DNA from: Chara braunii
Lineage: Eukaryota > Streptophyta > Charophyceae > Charales > Characeae
Direction: 5' to 3'
Assembly (NCBI GenBank): GCA_003427395.1
Contig: BFEA01000842.1
Span: 32,758 to 81,711 of the forward strand
Length of the DNA stretch: 48,954 nucleotides
A model generated the notes under the pieces. That model was not told the DNA's origin. It ran no database searches and saw only the letters and a list, made by a program, of their open reading frames with translations. Shown piece by piece: positions 39,042 through 48,954 of this stretch. The position numbers were made by a program, and so were the translations under genes. Numbering within the stretch: position 1 is the stretch's first letter; each line of letters begins with the position of its first letter.

Positions 39042-40998
39042 ATGGCCGACGGTGTGTCACATGCCGCCGACGCGGCGACGACCATGGAACCGGGCTCCAC
39101 ACCCGCACCGGCGGACCTGAGCCATCAACCCCACGGGGATCTGCACAACCTCCTCACTTCCCTCCTCGCGCCCATTCAGGCACAACTCGCGATCCTCGCG
39201 CCCTTACAGGCGCAAGTGGTGACCCTTGCCGCCGACATGCAACAAATCCAGGACGCTGCTTATCCTTCATCTCTTGGCTCCTAGTCCGGGTCCCCAGTCC
39301 TCCGACAGGGTGCCCATGGTGGAGCTTCCTCCTCCCCTGCCCCCGACCCGACCATCTTGGTGATCGTCCACACCCCTAGCTCGACAGCCGCCACGAGTCA
39401 GACCCTCTCTTAGTCTACGGGCGCACCCGCCCAGATTCTAGTGACTACGGCCACGGGACCACAACCCGCTACCATGGTCTTAACTTTTCCGGGTGCCCCG
39501 CTTCTCCCTCCCCTTCGCACGACTACAACGCCAGCTGGATCTTCCCCCTCTGAGATGCCCCGCGCCGCTCGTGCGTCCACCTCCCCCACTCTTCCTCCTG
39601 CCACTCCTCGCACGATCTACGTCCAACTTCTCGAGGATGAGCTTGCCCAGACCCGGGCCGACCTCGCCCTCTTACGCCTTCAGCCACCCTCACCCTCACA
39701 GGTGGTCGCGCCTTCGGGCGCACCCCTTTCTTCCTCTAACCTTCCTTCCATGCAGGCTCGCTTCCCTCGCCCTGCACCCTATCCAGCCCCATCCTACCTT
39801 CTTCATATTCTCACGGGCGCTGCGACCTCTTCTACCGCAGCTCCCTCGCAGCCTGTTGCTGTTGCCCCCGCCGCTCCCCCATGCGGCCAGGGAGCACAGT
39901 CAGCTGCGCCCCTTTCTCCAGGACCTGCGCCGACTTACTCAGCCGTGGCACAGGCCTCTTCTCCTCGATCCCCTCGCCTCCAAAACGGTGGCGCATCACT
40001 CGTCTGCTTGACGGACATTGCCTTGTATGACGGTACAGGCATACGCGTGTCTCGGTGGCTACAGTCTGCCACTCGCACCCTCCAGCTCATGGGCGCCCCA
40101 CCTGACACGTGGGTGGGTCACCTCTCCACGCGCTTGCGTGGTGGTCCTTTTGACGCCTGGGAGGATTTCTACACTTACTCCCCTCATGCGGGTCGGACTC
40201 CGACCTTCATGGATTTCCAAGCGTTCCTCGAGGATCGCTTCGGAGCCCGGCATGACGTGACTGACGCCTTCGAGTGTGTCGTCACTACACGATGGTCCGA
40301 CTCTGGTAGCGCTGCTGGCCTGGATCGCCACATCCAGGTCTTTCAGGACCCCCGCCTCATTTGTGACGTGACGTTCCTCCTCGAGGCTGCCCTTATCGAT
40401 CGTTTCTTGGCCAGCCTTCCGCTCGAGTACCGCTCCGAGTTATGGCGGTACGAGTTCACATCGGCCCCGCAGGCTTACGAGACCGCCAGGGACCATCAAC
40501 GGATGCGGGCCCGTCTTCACCCCGCCTCCTCCTCCCAGCCTCAACGCACAGGCTACGCCTCCTTCTCCTCTCAGGACACTTCCCAGCGTCGTTCCCCTTT
40601 CCGCGGTTGCCCTCGCCGTTCCGCGCAGTAGGGCCGCCACTTCTCGCGCCGCTTCAGCGCGCTTGAGTATGGTGAGCAGGACGCTGGTGCCCCTCTGTCG
40701 CCAGAGGGTGACCATAGCGATGACCTCGACCTCGGCGAGGCCGTCCACTACCACCTGGAGCACTCTACTTTCCCTATAGCCGAACACCTCCAACTCATCC
40801 TCTCCGCCCTCTCCCGGGCACACAACCGCCCTGGTCATGTTGGCGAGTCGCCCCCCGAGGTCCCTCAGCAGGACCTCCCTCAGGGCTTTGTCTCTCCTCG
40901 CGGTGTCCTTTCCGTTGAGGAGTGCGCGGTGTCGCATTTTTTTTCCAGCCCACTTCGGGCGACCAGAAAACCATCAGGCTGTCACGCAGGATTTTAAT
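39042..40998 (+). pseudogene. Gag polyprotein of the plus-strand gypsy element
   Basis: One continuous reading frame from ATG 39042 (MADGVSHAADAATTMEPG) to TAA at 40996-40998, about 650 codons. It is interrupted only by three TAG codons (39282, 39408, 40629). The N-terminus has a coiled-coil-like stretch (LLAPIQAQLAILAPLQAQ). A long Pro/Ala/Ser linker follows. The capsid domain spans about 40000-40530 (LYDGTGIRVSRWLQSATRTLQ, GGPFDAWEDFYTY, DRHIQVFQDPRLICDVTFLL, LASLPLEYRSELW). The acidic tail after the third TAG keeps coding character (SPEGDHSDDLDLGEAVHYHL), so the stop is probably recent. No zinc knuckle or pol follows; DNA of another origin begins at about 40979. Confidence 0.82.
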
Positions 40999-41226
40999 GT
41001 CGATTGCAATAAATAAAGTAAACTAAATAATGCAAATCCCTTCCTGTTGTGTGCGTTCCGCTTCGAGCGAGACCCTTCAATTGCGGTCTTCGCCGGTCCC
41101 CGGTCTTAGGAATCTTTTATTTTGATTCGGAACAACATAAAATCATGCAAATAATAATCACAAAATTATGGTGTGTCATGCATGCATCAATTTTGCCAGT
41201 TTCCTAATTTTGAGAACCGTGACAGA
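40979..41226. mobile_element. 248-bp segment bounded by CTGTCACG..CGTGACAG
   Basis: A perfect 8-bp inverted pair at the ends, AT-rich inside, and no ORF. The first 15 bases, TGTCACGCAGGATTT, also occur at 19785-19799 inside the 10.5-kb insertion. It could be a solo LTR or the terminal repeat of the element to the right. No clear target duplication is seen (CAGG left, AATC right). Confidence 0.4.
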
Positions 41227-41412
41227 ATCGTCATGGAAAACAATCATCAGTGAGAGCAATGCAAAAAACAAGACTGACTGACTCAAGCAATGACAAGGTC
41301 AGATGAGGGAAGAATGAAAATTCATAATAGTCTCAGAGAGTACATATAGAAGAGAGCATGACCAGCACTAATCTCGAGTCCTCACTTATTCCTTTGGGTC
41401 ACACTCTCAATC

Positions 41413-42360
41413 TCATTTTGTTGTGCGTTTCCTGTGCCTCGAACCATGTCCCCGTACTTTCTGAGTCTGTGGCTTCTGAATGTAGAGCCACCTGAACCCT
41501 GCTAGTTCCGAACACTTCCATCCAAGTTCCATGATACGGAAATCAACCATAGCACCAAACTCCTCCCATAGAGTAGGGAGATACGGCTGAGAAAAGATTC
41601 CCCATCTGAGATGCGGTAAATCAGAAGGTTTGGTCAGTACCTCGTAGTCGATCGTTGCAGGAGAGATGTACCTCTTGGCCAGATCAATTAGGTCACCCCA
41701 ATAAGAGTCGTCTCTAAGAGTATAGGGTACTGGAGGCCGGGGATAATCTGAGTCGAGCTTTGGTCCGAAGCTGCGGATCAGCTTAGTACCACCATCATCA
41801 AGCTCCTTCTCTCTCTCATCAAGATACCTGGCTGCTGCAGTCCAGACTGAGTCAAAGTGCTTACGAGTCTCTTTACCTTTCTTCACGTAAGGCCTCAGGT
41901 CAAGAATGGTACCCCCATCGAACTCAGTCTGAACCACATAAATAGATAGGTTGTCCTGCGTGAAGCTGACCGCACTAACATACCTGTATTGGAAGGCATC
42001 TCTTGAGGCTACCGTGTTGAGACTGGCTAGAACCGTCTCTTGGACTGGAAATGATTGAACTGCACTCATGTGTGGGTGTTGGATGATGAAACTGACTTCC
42101 TCACTCTCTAAAGTGAACAATGTCTTGATATCAGGTGGGGTAAAGGAGGTTAACCAATCGCTGACTGGATAACAGTTGAATACTGATTGAATAAATGATT
42201 GAATGCTGACTGAATATTGGTTGAATGCTGACTGAATATTGGTTGAATGCTGACTGAATATTGGCTGAATGTTGTTGTTTGAGTGCTATAAGCGTAACTG
42301 AGTGCTAGATGTCGATTGCCTTTGACTAGGAATTTTCTGATAGCTTAGAAGGTCGGGCAT
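41413..42360 (-). pseudogene. Unknown 315-residue protein, one premature TAG
   Basis: From ATG 42360 the minus strand reads MPDLLSYQKIPSQRQSTSST, then TAG (42286-42288, probably a former CAG), then runs open to TAA at 41413. The N-terminal part is Gln/Ser/Asn-rich and is encoded by 22-bp tandem repeats (42194-42270). The rest looks globular: DWLTSFTPPDIKTLFTL, ESEEVSFIIQHPHMSAVQ, FDGGTILDLRPYVKKGKET, HFDSVWTAAARYLDEREKEL, RPPVPYTLRDDSYWGDLIDL, LRWGIFSQPYLPTLWEEFGA. It ends in a basic tail (RGHGSRHRKRTTK) suited to nucleic-acid binding. I recognise no family. It may be the coat or accessory protein of an undescribed element. Confidence 0.55.
42194..42270. repeat. 22-bp tandem repeat inside the unknown ORF, 3.5 copies
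   Basis: Unit TTGAATGCTGACTGAATATT plus GG. A 22-bp period shifts the frame by one each time, yet all three frames are open, so each copy encodes a different short peptide. Confidence 0.9.
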
Positions 42361-42493
42361 TGTCAAACTGGAAAGGTCTCTGGACTTTGATCATATGACA
42401 GGGGAAAGCTGCAAAGGAGCAAATTACTGATGAGCTTTAGTTTGCCCAGGCTCGGATGATGGACTCAGGCAAAGGGTTCTGATATTCCTATGC
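42361..42493 (-). other. Spacer between two unknown minus-strand ORFs
   Basis: It contains an acceptor-like TTTGCTCCTTTGCAG on the minus strand near 42410, so the two ORFs could be exons of one gene. This is not resolvable here. Confidence 0.3.
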
Positions 42494-42829
42494 CTATTCA
42501 ATCTCCGCTTTGGCCTGCTGCACTGTCTTAAGCATAGAGCTGGTACTGTGCAGCTTTCCATCATGTCCATAAAAATAGATTACGTACTCAATAAACTTGC
42601 TCTCTCCCGCTGTTCGGACTGCACATTTCCTCTGAGTTAGTTTGTGTTTTTCCATGTCTTTGCACACCTCTTCTTCCCATCCCTCTCTCTTATCCTTGTC
42701 TGACCTGCCTTTCACCACCAAAACCTTCCTCTCTTTCATGATTCCCTTCACACTCGAATTATATGATAAGCTCCGCGTTTTGGGTAGATAGCCGCTCTTA
42801 GGGTTGGAGTAGTTGGGTGTTCCGCACAA
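42494..42829 (-). CDS. Unknown small protein, 80-111 residues
   Basis: The minus-strand frame opens after a stop near 42838. The first ATG gives MKERKVLVVKGRSDKDKREG, about 80 residues, ending VQQAKAEIE. Charged N-terminal half with Trp (GWEEEVCKDMEKHKLTQRK), then a beta-rich segment (FIEYVIYFYGHDGKLHSTSSM). No family is recognised. It lies upstream of the 315-residue ORF on the same strand but in another frame. Just upstream, the minus strand has a strong donor site (GTGAGT near 42835), so an intron may be involved. Confidence 0.35.
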   Translation of the reverse strand: MCGTPNYSNPKSGYLPKTRSLSYNSSVKGIMKERKVLVVKGRSDKDKREGWEEEVCKDMEKHKLTQRKCAVRTAGESKFIEYVIYFYGHDGKLHSTSSMLKTVQQAKAEIE

Positions 42830-42839
42830 AATTACTCAC

Positions 42840-45800
42840 CGAAGATGGCCGAGTCACACCCCCAAAGGCAAGCAGTAGTGCAACTCTCGTAAAAAGAGAA
42901 CCACGGCGAGGGTGATGGGAATCCAGCACTCACGAGGTGACCTCATTGGCTCCTCTAATCAGTTGGCTAGCGTCCGTCTTAGTGCATCTTGCACCTCACT
43001 GATTACTCCTAGTCGTTTATTATAATGCCTGATCTGCTGACCTTAGTACCAGCTACTTACACGGAATGAACGTTGCTACTAAACACAGACACTGTTTCAC
43101 GTAATATGCAGGTGGGCCCTGACAACAAGCCTTGATAGGGCACAGGGCAACCTTTATCTGATTCAGGCTAATTAGTGTTTGGCGCAGCAAGCCTGAGTAC
43201 GAATGCGGGTAAGCCCAACTTATGGACTGCACAAATGTCTAGATGCACGGAGACGAACTTTGCCAGATGCTTGGCTAGACGAAACTGTCAGGTTCGAGTA
43301 AGTAATAAGTGACGAATAGACAAGTGAGCAGAGACGACAAATGTCAAAAGGGGTTTTGGACCAGACCAATCAGCAACCCCTTCTCTCTGCAGCTTACCCC
43401 TCAGACTCAGCAATCACAAAAATCAAACTCATTGGTATATCTCTTAATCAGTCGAAGTGGCAGACTAAAGTAGTACTTCAATCGTTATCCCACTGATCTG
43501 AGCAGATAATACCAACCAATTTTTCGCTCATCAGATAAACTCGATACTAGTGTCGCAGGGCGCTACCCCTGTTACATCTCGGGCTCTATATGGCACTGTT
43601 CAGAGTTGTTTCCCTTACAGCCTCCAATCAAACAGGGCGCACAGGTACTAAAATTCCATACCCAACAGAACGAGGAAAGGGGGTTCTCATATGGAGTCGA
43701 GTCTTGAATGTACTGAGGATTATAGCATACTAGATCGACCGAGTAGCCTACCTTAGGGCTCTTCTGTCTGTCCTACGATCACAATGACTCCGTGGTTAGG
43801 TGACGTGTCATCAAGTACATATGACTACACTCCAACCATTAGGCGAAGCGGGTGGCAACAGTCCATCATTGCTCACTCAACAATTTTACAACGGAGCTAT
43901 TTGGAATTATTTCAACCCTCAGTACTACTGGAAAGTGCTTTACCCAGAAGCCCTTCGAAGTCAGGCTCACTGTCGGGCTATCATAGCCAAGTTTTCCCTA
44001 GCATCACTCTGACATAGCGCGCTCTATAGTTTACTCATGCACATCTGACGCACAGAAGTGTATTTTTGGTCACTTTTCATTTGACTATTACCCACAAACA
44101 TTTATCCACGACTAGACTCTTAGCTAGAACAGACCCTGGAGAAGGGATAGCAGATCCAGATCAAGTAAATACTTGGCAAGCAAGTGAACAATTCTCCTCA
44201 CAGGCAGGGCCTCTAGAACCCCTCTATTATAGCCACAAACACTGTACAGAGTGACTTCGATTTCTTTGAAAATTCGAAGCCACTATGCATGGTAAATGAG
44301 AATGCCGTTAACTGGCCAAACTGCAGACTCGCAGGGTGGAAGATCTTGCACTTGACTAGCTCAACCTAGAGTGACTCGCACAGGGAGGGAGGTAAATAGT
44401 GGATGCCCTCTAGCTGTGTTCACTTCCCCCTTGACTCACATCAGAACGTTAAGGGGGATAATGCTAGTTGTGCAACTTAGTCTCCTTCTAGGAGAAACTT
44501 TGCCAGTAAGTAGACAACCCTTTTCAGGACTCTTTGCTTTCTGCCCATTGAACTGTATATCGGGGTTTCAGGGAGTGATTGGGCAGTATCTGTGTACCTT
44601 TTCCAGGCTTGTTGCTCTGTAGCCCCATAGATAGATCGCCTTTGATTGGTTCATCTAGTCAAAGCTAGCAACCACAAGACAATGACGCCCCTGTTTGTCA
44701 ACTGTGACGCCCTGTTTGTTAACTTTGACCTGCTGTTAAAATTTCTTTCTTCATAAACGGGTGCACAGGATATCCTTTGGAGAGAGGGCCAGATACTGTA
44801 AAACAACACCCGAGTTAAACGCTTTACTGAAAAGTCGGGCTTATGAAATCGACTTCTTAGTATTACTGCCTAAGCATTCATAAGAAGGAAACGAGCAAAT
44901 TTGAATCAACTACTTCGAGAAAAATCCCATCATTGAATATGCCACGCGAGGAATACATAAGTTTTAGCGCCATTGAACCATTAACAGACCACTCAATACA
45001 AATGTCACATTCGGTTAAGGAATTTGAATGAGGCGGTATCACAATGCCTTCTAGTGATTTCTCTAATCAAGTTAACTCTTAGTTAATCGCATGCCCACAG
45101 AGCTTTCTTCACAATTAGAGCATCATGAGTTTGACCAGAACCGACACCCTGACACTGTGTTTCTTATCACCCGTATAGGCAGCTTACAGCGAAGCTAACT
45201 TCCTCACGATGTGGCTCAACTACGATTCCCCCTCTTTTCCCAGCACTCTATGACCATTCCTCATGAAATCCTTAGCACTTGTATTGTACCAGTGAACACT
45301 TGACGTCAGTTAGTGCTCGTCAATCAGGCTAACTAATTATTCACTAATCGGGGAACAAATTAAGGGAATGAAATGTCCAGCGTGTATGCAAGGAAGTGGG
45401 GTTGCGACAAGTGATCTTCCCATGCTGAGCGATCTTACTTCCCAATTAATGGCAATACTAAGGCAGGTGCCCTACGACTGTAGAACATTTATATTACAAC
45501 TGTTTGTCACCAGTTACCAGCTCGATCGACTCTCGCATAGAGACTGACCAAGGTTCACGCGGTAAAAATAAGGCATGTATCCTCTGACGCAGATGGGTAT
45601 TTTAGGTAAGTGATATCAACCTCAAGAAACGGTCGAACCGCCGATAACCTTCTCACTTACAGCTCCATCACCCAGGCATGATCGGACACAGGGGTCAGTC
45701 AGTGCTCTCTTCAAGAGTTTTCGACTCANATCAGATACGAGCCATGCTTGTCCAGAGCTACGGGCNTCAACAGCGATGGTTCTTGCGCAACCTCGTTCNT

Positions 45801-46190
45801 GTCCTGCTCATCGTANGTTTGTTACCCTCTATACTCTTGCGTCTCCTCGCTGATCGCGCCCATCTTCACTTTGTATAACTTTGTCCTATCGAATCTCCTT
45901 CTTGTCAATCTCCCCTTGTACTGTCCTCTTTTGATCATAAGGCAGTCAGTTCTTTACCAAATTGGTCAGGCATGTATTGAGTGAGCGGGAATATACGCGC
46001 TGAGTTCTTCTGGCCAGCCCACTCAAGAGGGCTACGGTGGCAGCAGCAAGGTCATACAAGAGAGAGTCTTTTCTAACCTTAGTGTGAAGGTGGCGTGAGA
46101 GGATCTCCTGCTGGAGGCACGCGGAGAATCTCCACTTGTCAGATCCTCTTTTATCCTCTCATCGTTCACCAGTGCCCTGCACCTATCTCC
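42840..46190. other. Unassigned DNA, some N calls
   Basis: No credible ORF on either strand and no recognised repeat. Single N bases at about 45729-46199 suggest collapsed repeats. Confidence 0.4.
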
Positions 46191-46254
46191 TTTCCCCNGC
46201 TCTCCTGCAGTCCGTGAGCTCTCAACACTACTCTTTTCTGCTCGCGATAGGACG

Positions 46255-46974
46255 TCAACTGGAAGCTCCCCCCCCGTCGCCCATGCTCACACGTCTCTCA
46301 TGCGCTTGTTCTCGCCGCAACTCAATCTTTGCTCGTCTGTAACTGTCTCGCCCGCTGCCCTCTGTTTTCCTGGTCTCGACGCCCTTGGTCATGCCCTCTT
46401 CTCTTTCTCCGCCTTGCATGCCCATCCGTACCCGTCTGCCCAGTGGCACGTTGACTTGCTCTTCGCACGGGGATGTGCCATGTGGTTCTCTCTCAAACTC
46501 GCTCCCCCAGCAGTTGTCCCTTGTAACCGCCTCGCGCCCCGTGTTGACGCGTGTCATCCATTCTCAGTTCTGTGGGCCCGACCTGGCCTCTGGGCCACCC
46601 TCTACCAACCCTGCAAGTGGGTGGTTCCTCCATATCTGGTCCAGTTTGTGACAGGACCGTGTCGTGGCTTCTTTGTCGCTTGACTCACTCTCTGCCTCTG
46701 TATCACGGTCCAAATGCTGCTTTTCCCGTTCCCCCGTGTCCGTGGAGGTTCCCTCGTCCAGGTAAGTGACAGTCACCTTGATTTCGGCTATGACCCCGTC
46801 CTGTAAGCACCTCCTTTCTGCGCGGTCCTTGGTCTCAGTAATCGCCCTTTGCAGACCTGGATCCGCTCTCATCTCCCCTTCTCGCCCGCCTTCCACGTTT
46901 ATCTTTAGTTTTGTTTCCTGTTTGTTGTAGCTATAGTCTAGTATAGCTGTCACCGTAGGCCCATCTTCGAACAT
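46255..46974 (-). pseudogene. Gag-like charged ORF of unknown element, one TGA
   Basis: The minus strand reads MFEDGPTVTAILDYSYNKQ, a beta-like segment (TKLKINVEGG; VIAEIKVTVTYLDEG), then very charged sequence. After TGA at 46564 the same frame continues for about 97 residues (EWMTRVNTGREAV.. RRAKIELRREQAHERRV). About 240 codons in all. It resembles the charged N-termini of gag proteins but has no capsid domain or zinc knuckle. It lies downstream of a minus-strand TATA candidate at 47237, and the two unknown ORFs at 41.4-42.8 kb have the same orientation. Confidence 0.35.
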
Positions 46975-47236
46975 CCGCTCCCACCTGCAGAGAGACTGGA
47001 TGCATCTCGGCCTCTAGCCGTATAGTCCGCTGCTCCGCACCATAGCGAGCCCTCCCGAACCCACAACAGATACCCGGCTACCCACACTCAGAACAGTCAG
47101 ACCTTAACACTTTACGCACACACGCGCAGCAGGACTGCCCTACACTCACATTGTAGCACAATCCTCCCACTATTCCGCCCACAACCAACACAACGAGATT
47201 GCTCATACCCCGGTTGTTGGAGGCTCGTCCCCCTCT

Positions 47237-47244
47237 CTTTTATA
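47237..47244 (-). promoter_or_regulatory. TATA box candidate
   Basis: The minus strand reads TATAAAAG in a GC-rich surround, about 265 bp upstream of the gag-like ORF at 46974. It is probably an LTR promoter, though the LTR borders were not found. Confidence 0.35.
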
Positions 47245-47599
47245 ACGTCGCCACTCACCGCGAGCCTGGCGCTCTAAACGAGGGGTTCAAGTGACTCTCA
47301 GTGTTTCTGCATTCTGATTATTTGTAATTCATAAACTAATAAAATAAGATAAAACAAACAAAAAAAATAAAATAAAAAGGCAGTACGCCATACAATACTC
47401 CAACGGTCGCAGGGCCAGTCATTGCGTGAAAAAAACACAAACTTAGCGCGATGGTCCCATAACGGGACACCGACCGACGCTCTCATCCCTTTAAAATGAA
47501 CCATCAGCCTATCTCTATCGGGTACCCGTGTCCGATGGCAAGGAGGGGGTTCATGACCTCCTACAGGGGGTGGTGAGCTTCCTACCGATGTGGTCACGG

Positions 47600-47690
47600 G
47601 TCGCCCCTCTTTTGGGGTTCCACTGCTAGCTCAGACTGTAGAACACAGTCCAAAGCCCAAAATTCGAGCCGTTGGCCTTCCCGAGAAATA
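47600..47690 (+). other. tRNA-like segment
   Basis: CTAGCTCAGACTGTAGAACAC closely resembles a tRNA D-arm (A box). A T-loop-like AATTCGAGCC follows 22 bases later. The anticodon arm is missing, so this is at best a tRNA fragment or SINE head. Confidence 0.25.
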
Positions 47691-47732
47691 ACAGACCAAA
47701 GGGAAAGTCGAGTCTGACCGTCGTGCGGAAAG

Positions 47733-47800
47733 GAAAATCAAATAATAATAATAATAATAACAATAATGATAATAATTATAATAGTAATGATAAAACAAAA
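47733..47800. repeat. (AAT)n microsatellite
   Basis: Interrupted AAT repeat, like those beside the LTR copies at 25-27 kb. Confidence 0.9.
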
Positions 47801-48954
47801 TAAGGAAAGAGGAGAAATCATATCGCCGCCGCGGCCAGGGGTCTCTAAATTGTCCCAGACTAAAGCAAGAGTCCGGATCGGCGCGCGGACCTGACACTCA
47901 ACCCCCTTTTTCACTCCTTTCTTTTTTCTTTTTCCCCTTTTCCGTTCGACTGCAACAGCGAGCCTACGTACCTAACCCATAACCTGGTTAGAGGGCACTC
48001 AGCGCGCAGTAGGAAAGACTGCGCCGGTCCCTCTACCTTCGCGTCCCTGGGCGAACCCGGCGGCTACCACGGCCACAGGCCGGTAGTGCTCTGCTGTACA
48101 GTAGGGCGCTGTCGGCGCGAATACCCTTACGAGGGTATCTGCCCTGGCTTTTGCAAGTGATAGAAGGTAAGGTTTGTTCAGAATCTGAGTATACCGTGCG
48201 AAGTTGCGGTCGTGGTTGGTTCGCGTTGACTGAATGGTTGACGGGAAGTAGACTTTTTCTTTTGATGTTATAGAGTCGGCATGTCCGCCGACAACATTTT
48301 TTGCTTTGGTTAAAGCCAGGAAAAGTCTCTTTTATTGAATTGACTATGGGGCGCCTGCGTTCATACGACGTGCGCCGTCGGAAGTAGAATTGCTAGGTAG
48401 CGGCACACTTGTGCTGCATGTGCGACGGTAGCCGAAGGGAAAAATTTACCCCTTCAAACATCAAGGGCCGGTGTGTAGGAACCATAGACGCAAGCAGTGG
48501 CCTCCGTGCGGCATTATGGGGGCTGCAAGCGTGATGTACCGAGCAAGGTCCGATCCCTGACGGCGTGTGCGCACGTATGGGCCTTGGGATTGGAGAGGAA
48601 GTCAAGCAGCAGCCATAACGCTGCTGCTGCAGGCCCAGGCTGGCCACAGTTACCCTTTACATACTGGGTGGCGCATACTTAATCCAAGTTTGGGCTTAGG
48701 CCTATTTGTTATAGTGTAAGACTTTCACCAGGCAGATCTCAGGATTAAGGCCAGTAGCCAGCAGGGAGGAGCAAAGGAGTGTCTTATGGAGGAAATTGAG
48801 GGGTGAGGGTCCTGCAAGACTATCCTTTTTAGTTTTGTTGGGGAGTCCAGCAGCGGGCCCGTGAGGTAGGACCAAGTACCAACGGTCCTCCTCCCCCTGT
48901 TCCGTTTCTTTGATTTTTTTTAGGTCTTTTTAACTTCCCCCCCCCCCCCCCCCC
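47801..48954. other. Unassigned DNA ending in poly(C)
   Basis: It includes the palindromic ATACCCTTACGAGGGTAT near 48120 and a terminal C-run from about 48937. Poly(C) at a contig edge is often a sequencing or assembly limit. No gene is supported. Confidence 0.4.

Overview
This is a eukaryotic nuclear window made almost entirely of transposable elements, simple repeats and their debris. LTR elements with initiator-Met-type primer sites (TGGTATCAGAGC and TGGTATCGGAGC), plant-style Ty3/gypsy gag-pol, a RepHel Helitron and TTTAGGG-like motifs point to a large repeat-rich plant or streptophyte-algal genome. From the look of the gypsy proteins I suspect a charophyte such as Chara, but I cannot prove it without a search. 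There are no rRNA, CRISPR or prokaryotic features. The only candidate host gene is a set of short exons at 1.4-2.5 kb, one of which resembles the start of a cyclic-nucleotide-binding barrel. Many longer open frames are artefacts of CT, CA, GAA or AAT tracts.

Layout, left half. 0-0.7 kb: LTR and primer site of a minus-strand LTR element that runs off the left edge. 0.7-1.05 kb: palindromes and tRNA-like segments. 1.4-2.5 kb: putative host exons. 3.05-3.4 kb: 97-bp tandem repeats, cut by a 0.5-kb element with terminal inverted repeats. 4.02-4.26 kb: a foldback element holding two 68-bp copies. 4.74-13.86 kb: a hAT-like element (YARNG ends, TATATATA flanks), itself split by a complete but dead minus-strand Ty3/gypsy element at 5.13-12.97 kb. 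13.9-15.0 kb: two Helitron-type 3' ends. 15-34 kb: a minus-strand Helitron (RepHel plus an unknown second ORF). Its RepHel gene is interrupted exactly, with a 5-bp target duplication AACGC, by about 10.5 kb (19.73-30.25 kb) of almost non-coding DNA that holds a cluster of perfect hairpins, a 71-bp array, LTR pieces and a 1.3-kb LTR with its own primer site.

Layout, right half. 34.9-35.4 kb: an assembly scar with five N, a displaced gag fragment and an unremoved Nextera mate-pair junction adapter. 35.65-41.0 kb: plus-strand gypsy material in the order integrase end, polypurine tract, LTR, primer site, long leader, gag, so one LTR serves two element bodies. 41.4-47.2 kb: minus-strand ORFs of unknown family (315 aa, about 80 aa and about 240 aa), perhaps parts of one undescribed element. 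The rest is unassigned.

How the parts act together: no autonomous, intact mobile element remains. The gypsy element has lost most of reverse transcriptase and its protease motif, the Helitron helicase has lost the Walker A lysine, and most premature stops look like C-to-T decay of CAG or CAA codons. The order of nesting (gypsy into hAT-like, LTR element into Helitron) gives a relative history of insertions.
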